From assembly GCA_963675185.2 (NCBI GenBank), contig CAXXOH010000001.1, positions 248,001 to 312,000 on the forward strand: a stretch of DNA of 64,000 nucleotides, in the 5' to 3' direction. Origin of the DNA: Ilyobacter_A sp963675185. GTDB lineage: Bacteria > Fusobacteriota > Fusobacteriia > Fusobacteriales > Fusobacteriaceae. The notes under the pieces are model-generated. The model had not been told where the DNA came from. It saw only the letters and a program-made list of their open reading frames with translations, and made no database searches. Position 1 is the stretch's first letter. Each line of letters begins with the position of its first letter. This document shows, piece by piece, positions 17,983 through 26,282 of the stretch. The position numbers and the translations under genes are program-made.

Positions 17983-18028
17983 AAAATTTCTTAGCTTGAT
18001 AGGTATGGGGCTTAGCCCTCTTTTTTAA

Positions 18029-20143
18029 TTATAATTTGAATAGCATATCTTCGTAAGTAGGGAATGGCCATAGAGATTTTTCAACAATTAACTCTAAAGC
18101 GTCTCCGTAAGTTCTTAGTGTAGACATAGCTGCAAGAACTTTTTGTCTGAATGCAAGAGCTAATTCTCCAGCATCTTCGATATCTTTAGTTTCTTTTAGT
18201 GTAGTTCTAAGTTTTTGAGCTGCTTCTTTCAACCCTTTAGCATTTTCTAATACTTCTACTAGGTGAGCTTTTTGAGTTTCCATAAGTTCTGTTTCCCCAA
18301 GACTAGCTTTTACTTCGTTTAAAGTTTTAGCTAAGTCAGCCGCGTATTTGTTTGCAGCAGGGTAAATTTCTTGAGTAGCCATTTTAAGCATAACGTTTGC
18401 TTCGATGTTGATTAAGTTTACATACTCTTCAGCATAGATGTTGTATCTAGAATCTAACTCAGCTTTTACAAGTACATTATGTTTTTCAAATACTGCAACC
18501 GTTTCAGGTGCATTGTAATATTTCAACGCTTCAGCTGTTGATTTAAGGTTTGGAAGTCCTCTTCTTTCAGCTTCTTTTACCCATTCTTTTGAGTATCCGT
18601 TACCGTTGAAGATTACTCTTCCATGCTCTTTATATGTAGCTGCAACTATTTCTTTGATAGCTTCGTTTATGTCAGATGAAGCTTCTAATTTGTCAGCAAA
18701 TTGGCTAAGTACTTCTGCAACAACTGTGTTTAGAATGATGTTACAAGATGAAATAGAAGCGCTAGAACCTACCATTCTGAATTCGAATTTGTTTCCAGTG
18801 AATGCGAATGGAGAAGTTCTGTTTCTGTCTGTGATATCTCTAGGTAATTTTGGTAATGAGTCTACACCGATTTCAAGGTGTTTTCCTCCCTCAGTAGCTA
18901 CCCCTTTGAATATTCCTTCTAGCTCGTCACCTAAGAAGATAGAGATGATTGCAGGTGGAGCTTCGTGTCCTCCAAGTCTGTGGTCATTTCCTGCACTTCC
19001 AGCAGAAAGTCTTAATTGTGGAGCATATGTATCTACAGCTTTAACAACTGCAGAAAGGAATAATAAAAATTGAGCGTTGTCATGAGGGTTGTCCCCTGGC
19101 TCTAATAGGTTGATTCCATCATCAGTTGAAAGTGACCAGTTGTTATGTTTTCCTGATCCGTTTACTCCTGCGAATGGTTTTTCGTGTAGTAAAGCTACTA
19201 GCCCGTGTCTGCTTGCTACTTTGTTTATAGTATCCATAGTTACGTGGTTTCTGTCTGTAGCTACGTTTGCAGTGTCAAATATTGGAGCGATCTCGAATTG
19301 GTTAGGGGCAACTTCGTTATGTTTAGTTTTTGAAGAAACTCCAAGTTTCCATAATTCGTAGTCTAACTCTCTCATGAAGTCCGCTACTCTTTCTTTGATA
19401 GTTCCGAAGTAGTGGTCGTTTAATTCTTGTCCTTTAGCTGTTTCCGCACCAAATAAAGTTCTTCCAGCTTGTAGTAAGTCAAGTCTTTGTTCGAAGAAGT
19501 CTTTTTCGATTAGGAAGTATTCTTGTTCTGCACCAACAGTTGCAGATATTTTTTGGCTTGTTTCGTTTCCAAGAACTCTAAGAACTCTTAAAGCTTGTTT
19601 TTCAACAGCTTCCATAGATCTTAATAATGGAACTTTTTTATCTAGAGCTTCCCCAGTGTATGAAACGAAAGCTGTTGGGATATATAGTGTAGTTCCTGTA
19701 TTGTCATCTTTTAAAAATGCAGGAGAAGTTGTGTCCCATGCAGTGTATCCTCTAGCTTCGAAAGTAGCTCTTAGCCCTCCACTTGGGAATGATGATGCAT
19801 CAGGCTCACCTTTTATTAGTTCTTTTCCAGAGAATTTCATCATTACGTCTCCCTCAGCTGTAGGGTCGATGAATGAGTCATGTTTCTCAGCAGTGCTTCC
19901 TGTTAGAGGTTGGAACCAGTGAGTGAAGTGAGTTGCACCTTTTTCAATAGCCCAGTCTTTCATTGCGTTTGCGATAACTTCCGCTACCTCTAAAGTTAAA
20001 TCTTGTTTCCCTGCTTGAACTTTTTTGAATTCCTTGAAGATGCTTTTTGGTACTCTTGTTATAAGAGTTTTTTCGTCAAAACAATTTTCCCCATAGATGC
20101 TAACTAGAGGAGTTTCTTTAAAATCGATTTCTTTTACTTTCAC
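18029..20143 (-). CDS. glnN: Type III glutamine synthetase
   Basis: A 704-residue enzyme forming glutamine from glutamate, ammonia and ATP; length is right for GSIII (GlnN), which is much longer than GSI. Visible features include HFTHWFQPLTGSTAEKHDSF near residue 78, AEQEYFLIE with metal-binding glutamates, NEVAPNQFEIAP, NGSGKHNNWS, and LSAGSAGNDHRLGGHEAPPA, all GSIII hallmarks. The start is GTG with GGGAGGG upstream. It follows a small ORF and a terminator-like hairpin, and its own terminator has been split by IS copies 1 and 2. Confidence 0.95.
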   Translation of the reverse strand: MKVKEIDFKETPLVSIYGENCFDEKTLITRVPKSIFKEFKKVQAGKQDLTLEVAEVIANAMKDWAIEKGATHFTHWFQPLTGSTAEKHDSFIDPTAEGDVMMKFSGKELIKGEPDASSFPSGGLRATFEARGYTAWDTTSPAFLKDDNTGTTLYIPTAFVSYTGEALDKKVPLLRSMEAVEKQALRVLRVLGNETSQKISATVGAEQEYFLIEKDFFEQRLDLLQAGRTLFGAETAKGQELNDHYFGTIKERVADFMRELDYELWKLGVSSKTKHNEVAPNQFEIAPIFDTANVATDRNHVTMDTINKVASRHGLVALLHEKPFAGVNGSGKHNNWSLSTDDGINLLEPGDNPHDNAQFLLFLSAVVKAVDTYAPQLRLSAGSAGNDHRLGGHEAPPAIISIFLGDELEGIFKGVATEGGKHLEIGVDSLPKLPRDITDRNRTSPFAFTGNKFEFRMVGSSASISSCNIILNTVVAEVLSQFADKLEASSDINEAIKEIVAATYKEHGRVIFNGNGYSKEWVKEAERRGLPNLKSTAEALKYYNAPETVAVFEKHNVLVKAELDSRYNIYAEEYVNLINIEANVMLKMATQEIYPAANKYAADLAKTLNEVKASLGETELMETQKAHLVEVLENAKGLKEAAQKLRTTLKETKDIEDAGELALAFRQKVLAAMSTLRTYGDALELIVEKSLWPFPTYEDMLFKL

Positions 20144-20180
20144 AAATTTCCCTCCCTTGAAATGTAGTTTAAAATTTAAA

Positions 20181-20220
20181 TAAAAAACGGGACAAGATTA
20201 TTAGAGATTCTTACCCCGTT
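20181..20220 (-). terminator. Terminator or attenuator between the leader ORF and glnN
   Basis: On the minus strand a 12-bp stem (arms 20209-20220 and 20186-20197, including two G-U pairs) with an 11-nt loop is followed by a run of U residues. It starts right after the stop codon of the 47-codon ORF and ends about 40 nt before glnN, so it could regulate glnN by attenuation. Confidence 0.6.
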
Positions 20221-20364
20221 CTAATTTGATATTTTTGAAGACACTTTGTCCATTGAAGCTAATGATAAAGACGATAAAACTAGTGATTTTTTAAGACAAA
20301 AATCCCAGGCAGTTTTTTCGATAATGTTAAAGAAAATAGCTGTATTAGAAACTTTTTTTAGCAT
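20221..20364 (-). CDS. 47-residue small protein or leader peptide upstream of glnN
   Basis: ATG preceded by a near-perfect AGGAGG at about 9 nt, stronger than the site of most genes here. The product begins MLKKVSNTAIFFNIIEKTAW and ends MDKVSSKISN; no family is recognised and no run of a regulatory codon such as Gln is seen. Its stop codon abuts the terminator-like hairpin. The arrangement suggests either a regulatory leader whose translation influences glnN read-through or a small protein acting on GlnN, as small inhibitors do on other glutamine synthetases. Both are inference. Confidence 0.5.
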   Translation of the reverse strand: MLKKVSNTAIFFNIIEKTAWDFCLKKSLVLSSLSLASMDKVSSKISN

Positions 20365-21083
20365 TTAAAAAAACCTCCTGTGAATAGTTTAAAATCTACT
20401 AGCCTTGATCATTTCTTTAAAAATTTGTTAAAGATTAATATTGTTAATTTTAGAACAAAATCTTTACCAGAATAACATCTTGAAATATTTTGAAACTGTT
20501 TTGCAATAACTCGAAACCACAAAATATTATATAAATATTTTTATTTATTTTCCTTTAAATTATTTTGATTTTTTTCAGAATCTCGGAAAACTTTTAGGTG
20601 AGTTATAAAATGGCATCAAAGTTTTTCAGACGGATAATAATTTCAGGCTAAAATGACTTGTTAAACGTTCTTGACCTCAGGTAGGAGTTTACCATGAAAA
20701 GATTATTTTTTGATTAAAATTCAGAAAAATTTTTCAAAGGTTTTTTCATGTTTTGTTGAGTGCAGATATATTAAAAGCACAATATATTCAAGGTAAATTC
20801 CAGCAAATCTCAAGATATTGTCCAATATACAATAACCTGTGAAATCAGTCTAAACATAGATAATTTTAATTTATCCAATTTTACTGCATAAAACTCCAAA
20901 ATAAAAAGGAAATTAAAGTTGGATCTGCCATCCAATACACGAACCGATAAATTTTTACGAAGTTCAGGTCCCTATTTAACTTATTCTACAAAAACGAATT
21001 TTAGGTCCGGTTTGACTTTTTTACTGTGTTAAGCGTCAAAATAGCGTTACGAACTAAAAAACATATGTATAAAGGAGGTCTTG
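20365..21083. other. Intergenic region between glnN leader and secreted protein gene
   Basis: AT-rich and gene-less. It must hold the glnN promoter on the minus strand (a TATAAT at about 20529-20534 lacks a good -35) and the promoter of the plus-strand gene. A seven-codon ORF (MKRLFFD) at 20694-20717 has a passable ribosome site but nothing else supports it. Confidence 0.3.
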
Positions 21084-21698
21084 ATGAGAAAAATATGTTC
21101 CTTGATTCTTGCAATGCTGTTTTGCTCACTTAGCTTTGCCTCAAATTTCAGGTCAGCAAGCTGGGGCGACAGTATCGAAAAAATAAAAAGACAGGAAAAG
21201 GGTAAGAGTTTTATCGAAAAGACAGTAGTAGATAAAAAAATAATAAATGGGAACAGCTATGAGTGGGAGAACAAACTCTACTCTTTCAAAGAAGATATTG
21301 CCCAGCTGGGGGAGTTCGACGTATCTTACACACTACTTAAAAACAGGCTGATATCCGGGGAATATTCCCAAAATATAAAAGACAGGGATGATAAAAACTT
21401 CAACAGGTTAAAAGAGATACTCACCCAAAAGTACGGCGCTGCCACTTATTCCAACAGAAATACATCCTATATTAAAAGGAAGGGAAGAGCTCAATTAAAC
21501 TACGAGAGGTCATCCACCTGGGTATTAGACGATACCGTCATAATGCTCAACATTTTAGACAACAGGAAGCTGCAGCTAAAATACCATGCAAACAGCAAGG
21601 AGATGCTCCAGTTTATAGAAAAAAACGGCCTTAATAATCCAAGCAAGAAAAAAAAGAAGTGGAAAAAACAAAACAAACACCTAATGAAAAAATTTTAA
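21084..21698 (+). CDS. Secreted protein of unknown function
   Basis: A 204-residue protein starting at ATG 21084 behind AAAGGAGG. Residues 1-18 are a signal peptide (MRKICSLILAMLFCSLSFA, cleavage after SFA). The mature start FRSASWGDSIEKIKRQE resembles a motif seen in many small exported proteins of Fusobacteria and Proteobacteria (F-R-x-x-x-WG-x-S-x-E-x-I/V). The body is beta-rich and ends in a very basic tail (KKKKKWKKQNK). No enzymatic motif. Function unknown. Confidence 0.7.
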   Translation: MRKICSLILAMLFCSLSFASNFRSASWGDSIEKIKRQEKGKSFIEKTVVDKKIINGNSYEWENKLYSFKEDIAQLGEFDVSYTLLKNRLISGEYSQNIKDRDDKNFNRLKEILTQKYGAATYSNRNTSYIKRKGRAQLNYERSSTWVLDDTVIMLNILDNRKLQLKYHANSKEMLQFIEKNGLNNPSKKKKKWKKQNKHLMKKF

Positions 21699-21732
21699 GT
21701 TCCAAAAAACTTTTTTTACCTGAATAATCCTG

Positions 21733-22080
21733 CCCAGTTGTTAGCTGTATTTAAATTATTGAATTTATCTAAAGTCATAGAAATGAAAAATATCTGTTTT
21801 AGTCACGAATCGCACGAATGGACACTAATAAAAGATATTTAGGTCACAGAGTGACACAGAGGAGAATAAAGAGTTTCGCAGAGAAAAAATAAACAAAGAT
21901 ATGTAAGTAAAGCATAGCCTAGAGATTTTAATAAATTCGTGTGATCCGTGAAGATTCGTGACAAAAAATTATTTTTAAAAGGTTTTCTCTGTGCGCCTCA
22001 TGTTTTAAATCTCTCTGAAACTCTGTGTCTAAAGAAGGTTTTCAAATAAATTCAGTAATCAATTGATAATTTTGAGTTGA
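21733..22080. repeat. Dispersed non-coding repeat, copy D (cacgaat/cacagag family)
   Basis: About 350 bp without an ORF, built of short near-palindromic modules: tcacgaatcgcacgaat, cacagagtgacacagag, then inverted counterparts attcgtgtgatccgtg and ctctctgaaactctgtg. Its left end (from agttgttagctgtatt through aaagtcatagaaatg) matches the right ends of copies A and B in inverse orientation. A miniature mobile element is plausible. Confidence 0.55.
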
Positions 22081-22083
22081 ATA

Positions 22084-22157
22084 CTCATAGCCCCCCTAAA
22101 ATAATCGGACACCTTAATTTAAAGTTAGGTATAATGTTTATTGAGGGAGGCTATGAG
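22084..22157 (+). mobile_element. Possible remnant of an IS left end
   Basis: Inverted repeat ctcatagcccccct / agggaggctatgag (13 of 14 pairs) encloses a TATAAT-like box and ends in a ribosome site plus ATG that opens only ten codons (MRYIGDVISY). This looks like the upstream end of an insertion sequence cut off shortly after its first codons. No transposase remains. Confidence 0.35.
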
Positions 22158-22237
22158 ATATATTGGCGACGTTATTTCTTATTGACTCCATGTAGCTCAA
22201 GAAACATTTTTTAAAAAACTAAAACCAGATAGTAAAA

Positions 22238-22262
22238 AGAGCCGAGAATTATTCTCGGCTCT
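22238..22262 (-). terminator. Intrinsic terminator after the SSS symporter gene
   Basis: A stem agagccgagaat/attctcggctct with almost no loop slack is followed on the minus strand by TTTTTAC, 30 nt past the stop codon. Confidence 0.8.
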
Positions 22263-22291
22263 ACTATTTTAACTATTTATTTTATTTACTA

Positions 22292-23872
22292 TTACGAAGC
22301 TATTCCTACTTTTGAGAACACTACGTATAGGCAAACTATAACCATTAATATTCCTACAGTAGCATGTCTTGCGTATTTCCATTGAGTAAGATCAACTTGA
22401 CCAGTATATTTTTGCTCGTAAGGAGTTTCTCTTGGAGAGAATTTACTTACAAAAGCCATGATAAGGATTATTATAGGGAAAGATAGCCCTAAGATATGTA
22501 GCCAGTGGATTGGCCATCCTCCAAATTTGTAGCTTCCGTAGAATACCAAGTGGAATACTGTTGCAATTTTTGCTCCTTTTGCAGATATAGTTTTTGTGAA
22601 GAATCCTACTAAAACTATTGCTACTATCGGCATGTTGAAGTATCCCCAAGTTTCCATTAAGAAGTTAAATAGTCCTGCTGGTGCGTACATGATGAAAGGG
22701 GCAATAAGCATTGAAATTACCGCTACACCTGTACCCATTTTCTTACCTAAAGCAACAAGGTCTTTATCTGATATTTCAGGGTTAAACGAAGGTCTGTAGA
22801 TGTTGATACAGAACATAGTTACAGTACTGTTTAGTATCGAGTTGAACGAACTCAATATAGCTCCGAATAAAACCGCTCCCATAAATCCAGTAAGCGCTGT
22901 TGGAAGTACGTCACCTATAAGTGTAGGGTAAGCCATATCTCCATTTTCTAAGTTTGGATAAAGATGGAACGCCATTATCCCAGGTATAACTAGGAAGAAT
23001 GGTCCAAGGCATTTTAAAGCTCCTGCGAATAGAACACCTTTTTGTCCTTCAGCCAGGTTTTTAGCCGCGAAAGTTCTTTGAACTATAGCCTGGTTTGTTG
23101 TCCAGTAGAAAAGGCTGATAAACATAGCACCTGTGAATATTGTCGAGAATGGGATCGCAGAATCCGCTCCACCTATAGAGTTCAGTTTATCAGTATGCTC
23201 AGTTAGCATTCTTGTAAGCCCCGCAGACATGCTTCCGCTACCTAATTTGTACAGTCCGAAAAAAGGGATAGAAAGACCACCAATTAACAGTCCCACACCG
23301 TTTATAGTATCTGATACCGCAACGGCTTTTAGCCCTCCGAAGATAGCGTAGATGGACCCAACTATACCTATAGCCCATACAGTGATTGTAAGACCAGTAA
23401 ATTGAGACACACCAAGTAATTCAGGTACGTGGAATAATCCTGTTAGTACAAGTGATCCAGAGTATAAGATTGTAGGTAAGTAAAGGATAACATAAGCAAA
23501 CATAAACAGAACTGTTATCATTTGTCTAGTAGATTTGTCATAACGTTCTTCCAAGAATTCAGGAATAGTAGTTAATCCACTTTTAAGATATTTTGGCAAC
23601 AGCACTAAAGCTAGGAACATAAGACCGAAAGAAGCTATTATCTCCCAAGTCATATATACCATAGACTCTCTGTAACCAGACCCGTTCATTCCAACTAACT
23701 GTTCTGTAGAAAGGTTAGTAAGCATTAACGAACCACCGATAACGACTCCTTTCAAACTTCTTCCACCTAGAAAATACCCGTCTTGAGTGTCTAGGTTTTC
23801 ATCTCTCGTCATAAAATACGATACTACTGCTACAAGTGCAGTAAAAAATACAAACGATATTGCTGCAAACAT
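22292..23872 (-). CDS. Sodium:solute symporter (SSS family), probable sugar transporter
   Basis: A 526-residue membrane protein with about 13-14 hydrophobic segments. Family features include YFLGGRSLKGVVIGGSLMLT near the N terminus and the helix GLKAVAVSDTINGVGLLIGG typical of SGLT-like carriers. The start is the ATG of MFAAISF, with AGGAGG 8 nt before it; the upstream extension has no site. It lies divergent from a TIM-barrel sugar isomerase, and both upstream regions carry gaaaacgtttg-type operator sequences. A hexose or related sugar is the likely substrate by context. Confidence 0.88.
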   Translation of the reverse strand: MFAAISFVFFTALVAVVSYFMTRDENLDTQDGYFLGGRSLKGVVIGGSLMLTNLSTEQLVGMNGSGYRESMVYMTWEIIASFGLMFLALVLLPKYLKSGLTTIPEFLEERYDKSTRQMITVLFMFAYVILYLPTILYSGSLVLTGLFHVPELLGVSQFTGLTITVWAIGIVGSIYAIFGGLKAVAVSDTINGVGLLIGGLSIPFFGLYKLGSGSMSAGLTRMLTEHTDKLNSIGGADSAIPFSTIFTGAMFISLFYWTTNQAIVQRTFAAKNLAEGQKGVLFAGALKCLGPFFLVIPGIMAFHLYPNLENGDMAYPTLIGDVLPTALTGFMGAVLFGAILSSFNSILNSTVTMFCINIYRPSFNPEISDKDLVALGKKMGTGVAVISMLIAPFIMYAPAGLFNFLMETWGYFNMPIVAIVLVGFFTKTISAKGAKIATVFHLVFYGSYKFGGWPIHWLHILGLSFPIIILIMAFVSKFSPRETPYEQKYTGQVDLTQWKYARHATVGILMVIVCLYVVFSKVGIAS

Positions 23873-23956
23873 ATTTATACCTCCTATTTTTTTATTTATA
23901 AAGCAAAACATTTAAGAACTAAATTATTTCGAAACTTTAATTGAAATCTATTTTTT

Positions 23957-23972
23957 GACAACGTTTTCAAAA
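23957..23972. promoter_or_regulatory. LacI/CcpA-type operator near the SSS start
   Basis: The sequence tgacaacgttttcaaa has the central CG palindrome (aaCGtt) typical of LacI-family and cre operators. It lies 85 nt before the SSS start in the 5' leader. Confidence 0.45.
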
Positions 23973-24112
23973 CAAGTGTCTGAAATTCTAATCTCAACTC
24001 GCAAACGACAGCAATCAGGAAAATCGTAGTTTTATCAAGGTTTTACACAACTACTGTTAACTTGTAAGCCGAACTATATGGTGTTAAAACATGAGGACAA
24101 AGATTCTTAAAT

Positions 24113-24128
24113 ACAAACGTTTTCATTT
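24113..24128. promoter_or_regulatory. Second LacI/CcpA-type operator upstream of SSS
   Basis: The sequence acaaacgttttcattt is a close match to the operators at 23957 and 25137 (shared core aaacgttttc). It lies between the SSS promoter and the gene. Confidence 0.45.
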
Positions 24129-24251
24129 TGCTTTAAAAAATATAGTTATTTTAAAGCATAATTTATGGTTGTCTCCTTACTAATAAAAGTCGACCTGTTT
24201 TTGCAAAGTACTATTTCTGTGTTTTTCGTTTACTTATTAACCTATGTGACA

Positions 24252-24280
24252 AGAATACTATTAATTTTATCAAAAGTCAA
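24252..24280 (-). promoter_or_regulatory. Promoter for the SSS symporter
   Basis: On the minus strand TTGACT (24275-24280) and TATTCT (24252-24257) are separated by 17 nt. This gives a leader of about 370 nt including both operators. A sister sequence (TTGACT, 17 nt, CATTAT) occurs near 24978-25007. Confidence 0.55.
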
Positions 24281-24299
24281 GCGTTTTTGAGGATTTTTG

Positions 24300-25102
24300 T
24301 ATTATTTTAGAAAAATATGTATCAAAAATAGAGTTTTAGATGCGAAGTCTAACTTGAAGTTATCTTACAAAAATAGGTTTTAACCCTTTACTTTCAAGAC
24401 TCAAATCATATAATCAGCCACAACAAAAGGTTTATATGCTGCCCCTGGAAAAAATATGCGCGGCTAATCATTTACAAAAGTATATACAAGCTATATACAT
24501 TCGACTTATTAGAAGGAAAATTGCTTAATCAAGTCGTTGCAGAGAGTTTTAATCACGCCTTTTAAAATACTCAAGCTATAGATAAGACCCCTTAAAAAAA
24601 TTAGGCATCGATACTTATTCGCTAACTCTTTCAACTCTTAAAAAAGAATAAATGCTTAAGTATTATTCAAAGAGACGCTTCCCGAAATGTACAGATTATC
24701 AGGATAATAAAAAAAACAGTCCTTCAATATAATTCCATTCCTAAATAAAATCCGAATGTTAAAAACCCCCACTTCAGTTTTCTAAATTATCCAAGAGCAC
24801 GCGATCACAGTGTTTTAAAAAATTTAAACAAATACTGCAAGTCATTACCATGATTTTTTAATTTAATATATATACTACATTTACACTTCATCCTTGAAAT
24901 ATTTATCAATTCAAAGTTTTATTTTTGTTTTTTAAGTAAAGTTTCTGAATTTTTAGTTCTGTTTCAGTTCTTCGAGGTAATAATGTGACTATTTCTGTCG
25001 AAAGTCAAGCATTTTTTGATGAATTTTACCCAATTGTTTTCGGCAGATATTTGAAATTAGAATAAAGTGTTTTAAATATAAATTTAAAGTCCAAAAAACT
25101 CC
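24300..25102. other. Gene-less stretch between divergent sugar genes
   Basis: No ORF with a ribosome site on either strand. A second minus-strand promoter-like sequence (TTGACT with CATTAT, about 24978-25007) shares the surrounding gcttgact block with the SSS promoter, which suggests a partial duplication or a lost gene. Otherwise only AT-rich sequence is seen. Confidence 0.35.
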
Positions 25103-25152
25103 TTGACAAAATCCTTTTAAGATGGTAAATATAAGTATTGAAAACGTTTGCA
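25103..25152 (+). promoter_or_regulatory. Promoter and overlapping operator of the sugar isomerase gene
   Basis: TTGACA (25103-25108) with TAAATA at 17-nt spacing, followed by the operator attgaaaacgtttgcagg (about 25137-25154) across the expected start of transcription. That position would allow repression by a LacI-family protein. Confidence 0.6.
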
Positions 25153-25187
25153 GGTTATTTTGAAATTTATTTAGGAGGTATTGTAAC

Positions 25188-26051
25188 ATGAAATTAGGAT
25201 TTAATGAAGGTTGTAACCGTTATTGTAAGGATCATTCAGTTTTAAAAGATCTTGAGTATTGCGAAAACGCTGGATTCGATTATATCGACATCCAATCAGA
25301 GTGTTTAAACCGAGACTTAGAAGCAGGCAAGTACACAATTGAAGAATTAGGTGAGTGGTTTAAGACTCATAACCTTAAAATGTCATCTTACAACGCTTTG
25401 ATTTTCTTCAACATGAAAGAAACTCAAGCTGAAAAAGACGCTGTTATGGCTGAGTTAGACGAGATCATCAGACGTTGTCAAATTCTAGACTGTCCAATGA
25501 TCGTTGTAGTACCTAGCATGGATATTAAAAAACATGCTACTCTTGATGAAATCAAAGAAGACGCTGTAGAAGTATTAAATCAAATGGTTGAAAAATGCGA
25601 GCCTTATGGCATTAAATTATCACTTGAGTTCGTTGCTCATCCATCAATGACAATAAACCGTTTTGATGATGCTTACGAAATCGTTAAAGCTGTTGATTCT
25701 CCATTGGTAGGCCTTACTTTAGACCAATATCACTTCCATGCTATGGCTTCAGATTGGGCAAAATTAGAAGAAGCTGATGGCAGCAAGATTTTTGTATGGC
25801 ATTTAAATGACATGGAAAATGTACCTTGCGGCGCTCCTTACAATACAGATGAAAAACGTTTATGGCCTGGAGAACCAGCTGGTTGCCTTGATCACAAACG
25901 TTATGCTGATATATTCAAAAAAATCGGTATTGCTGCTGATGCTTGCATCATCGAAGTTTTCCGTCCTGAATATTATGAAATGGATCAAGAAGACAACGTA
26001 AAAAAAGCTTATGAAGTAACAAAAGCTCACATAGCAAAATACTGGGATTAA
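25188..26051 (+). CDS. Sugar phosphate isomerase/epimerase, TIM barrel (xylose isomerase-like)
   Basis: A 287-residue AP-endonuclease-2/IolE-like TIM barrel. Metal-binding residues expected for this family are visible: Glu in LSLEFVAHPS, Asp/His in LTLDQYHFHA, His in VWHLNDMEN and Glu in CIIEVFRPEYYE. Members isomerise or epimerise sugars and inosose. The gene starts at ATG after TTAGGAGG and is probably monocistronic, with a hairpin downstream at 26146-26167. Shared operators with the SSS transporter suggest the two act on the same sugar. Confidence 0.85.
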   Translation: MKLGFNEGCNRYCKDHSVLKDLEYCENAGFDYIDIQSECLNRDLEAGKYTIEELGEWFKTHNLKMSSYNALIFFNMKETQAEKDAVMAELDEIIRRCQILDCPMIVVVPSMDIKKHATLDEIKEDAVEVLNQMVEKCEPYGIKLSLEFVAHPSMTINRFDDAYEIVKAVDSPLVGLTLDQYHFHAMASDWAKLEEADGSKIFVWHLNDMENVPCGAPYNTDEKRLWPGEPAGCLDHKRYADIFKKIGIAADACIIEVFRPEYYEMDQEDNVKKAYEVTKAHIAKYWD

Positions 26052-26145
26052 TCTTAAGGAAATTTCAAAAAATAGCTCATTATATAGATCCAATCAACTC
26101 AACTTGACACTGTTGGCTATAAGTCGACAATGTTAACTCCAATGG

Positions 26146-26167
26146 AAAGGTGCCTGATGGCGCCTTT
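26146..26167 (+). terminator. Intrinsic terminator after the isomerase gene
   Basis: A 9-bp stem aaaggtgcc/ggcgccttt (one G-U pair) with a tgat loop, followed by a T-rich tract. Confidence 0.65.
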
Positions 26168-26282
26168 CTCATTTTATTCCATAAAACAAAAGTAAGCGAG
26201 TTAAAAGGAAAAAACAGTTTTGCAGGTAAAACCACAGTGTGGCGTATAAAATACAATTTCACCTTAAAGAAAGGGGGACTAT

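Larger units (their letters stand above)
16462..18007 (+). mobile_element. IS4-family element, copy 2 (transposase frameshifted)
   Basis: A 1546-bp copy with the same ends as copy 1 and in the same orientation, followed by gggcttagccctcttttt, the other half of the glnN terminator. One extra A near 17669 breaks the transposase frame. It holds the perfect 30-nt palindrome at 17953-17982, which now faces glnN. Confidence 0.92.

Noticed and set aside
21733..22080. CRISPR array in the region with repeated cacgaat and cacagag words
   Set aside because: The repeats are short, inverted and irregularly spaced, without uniform spacers or cas genes.
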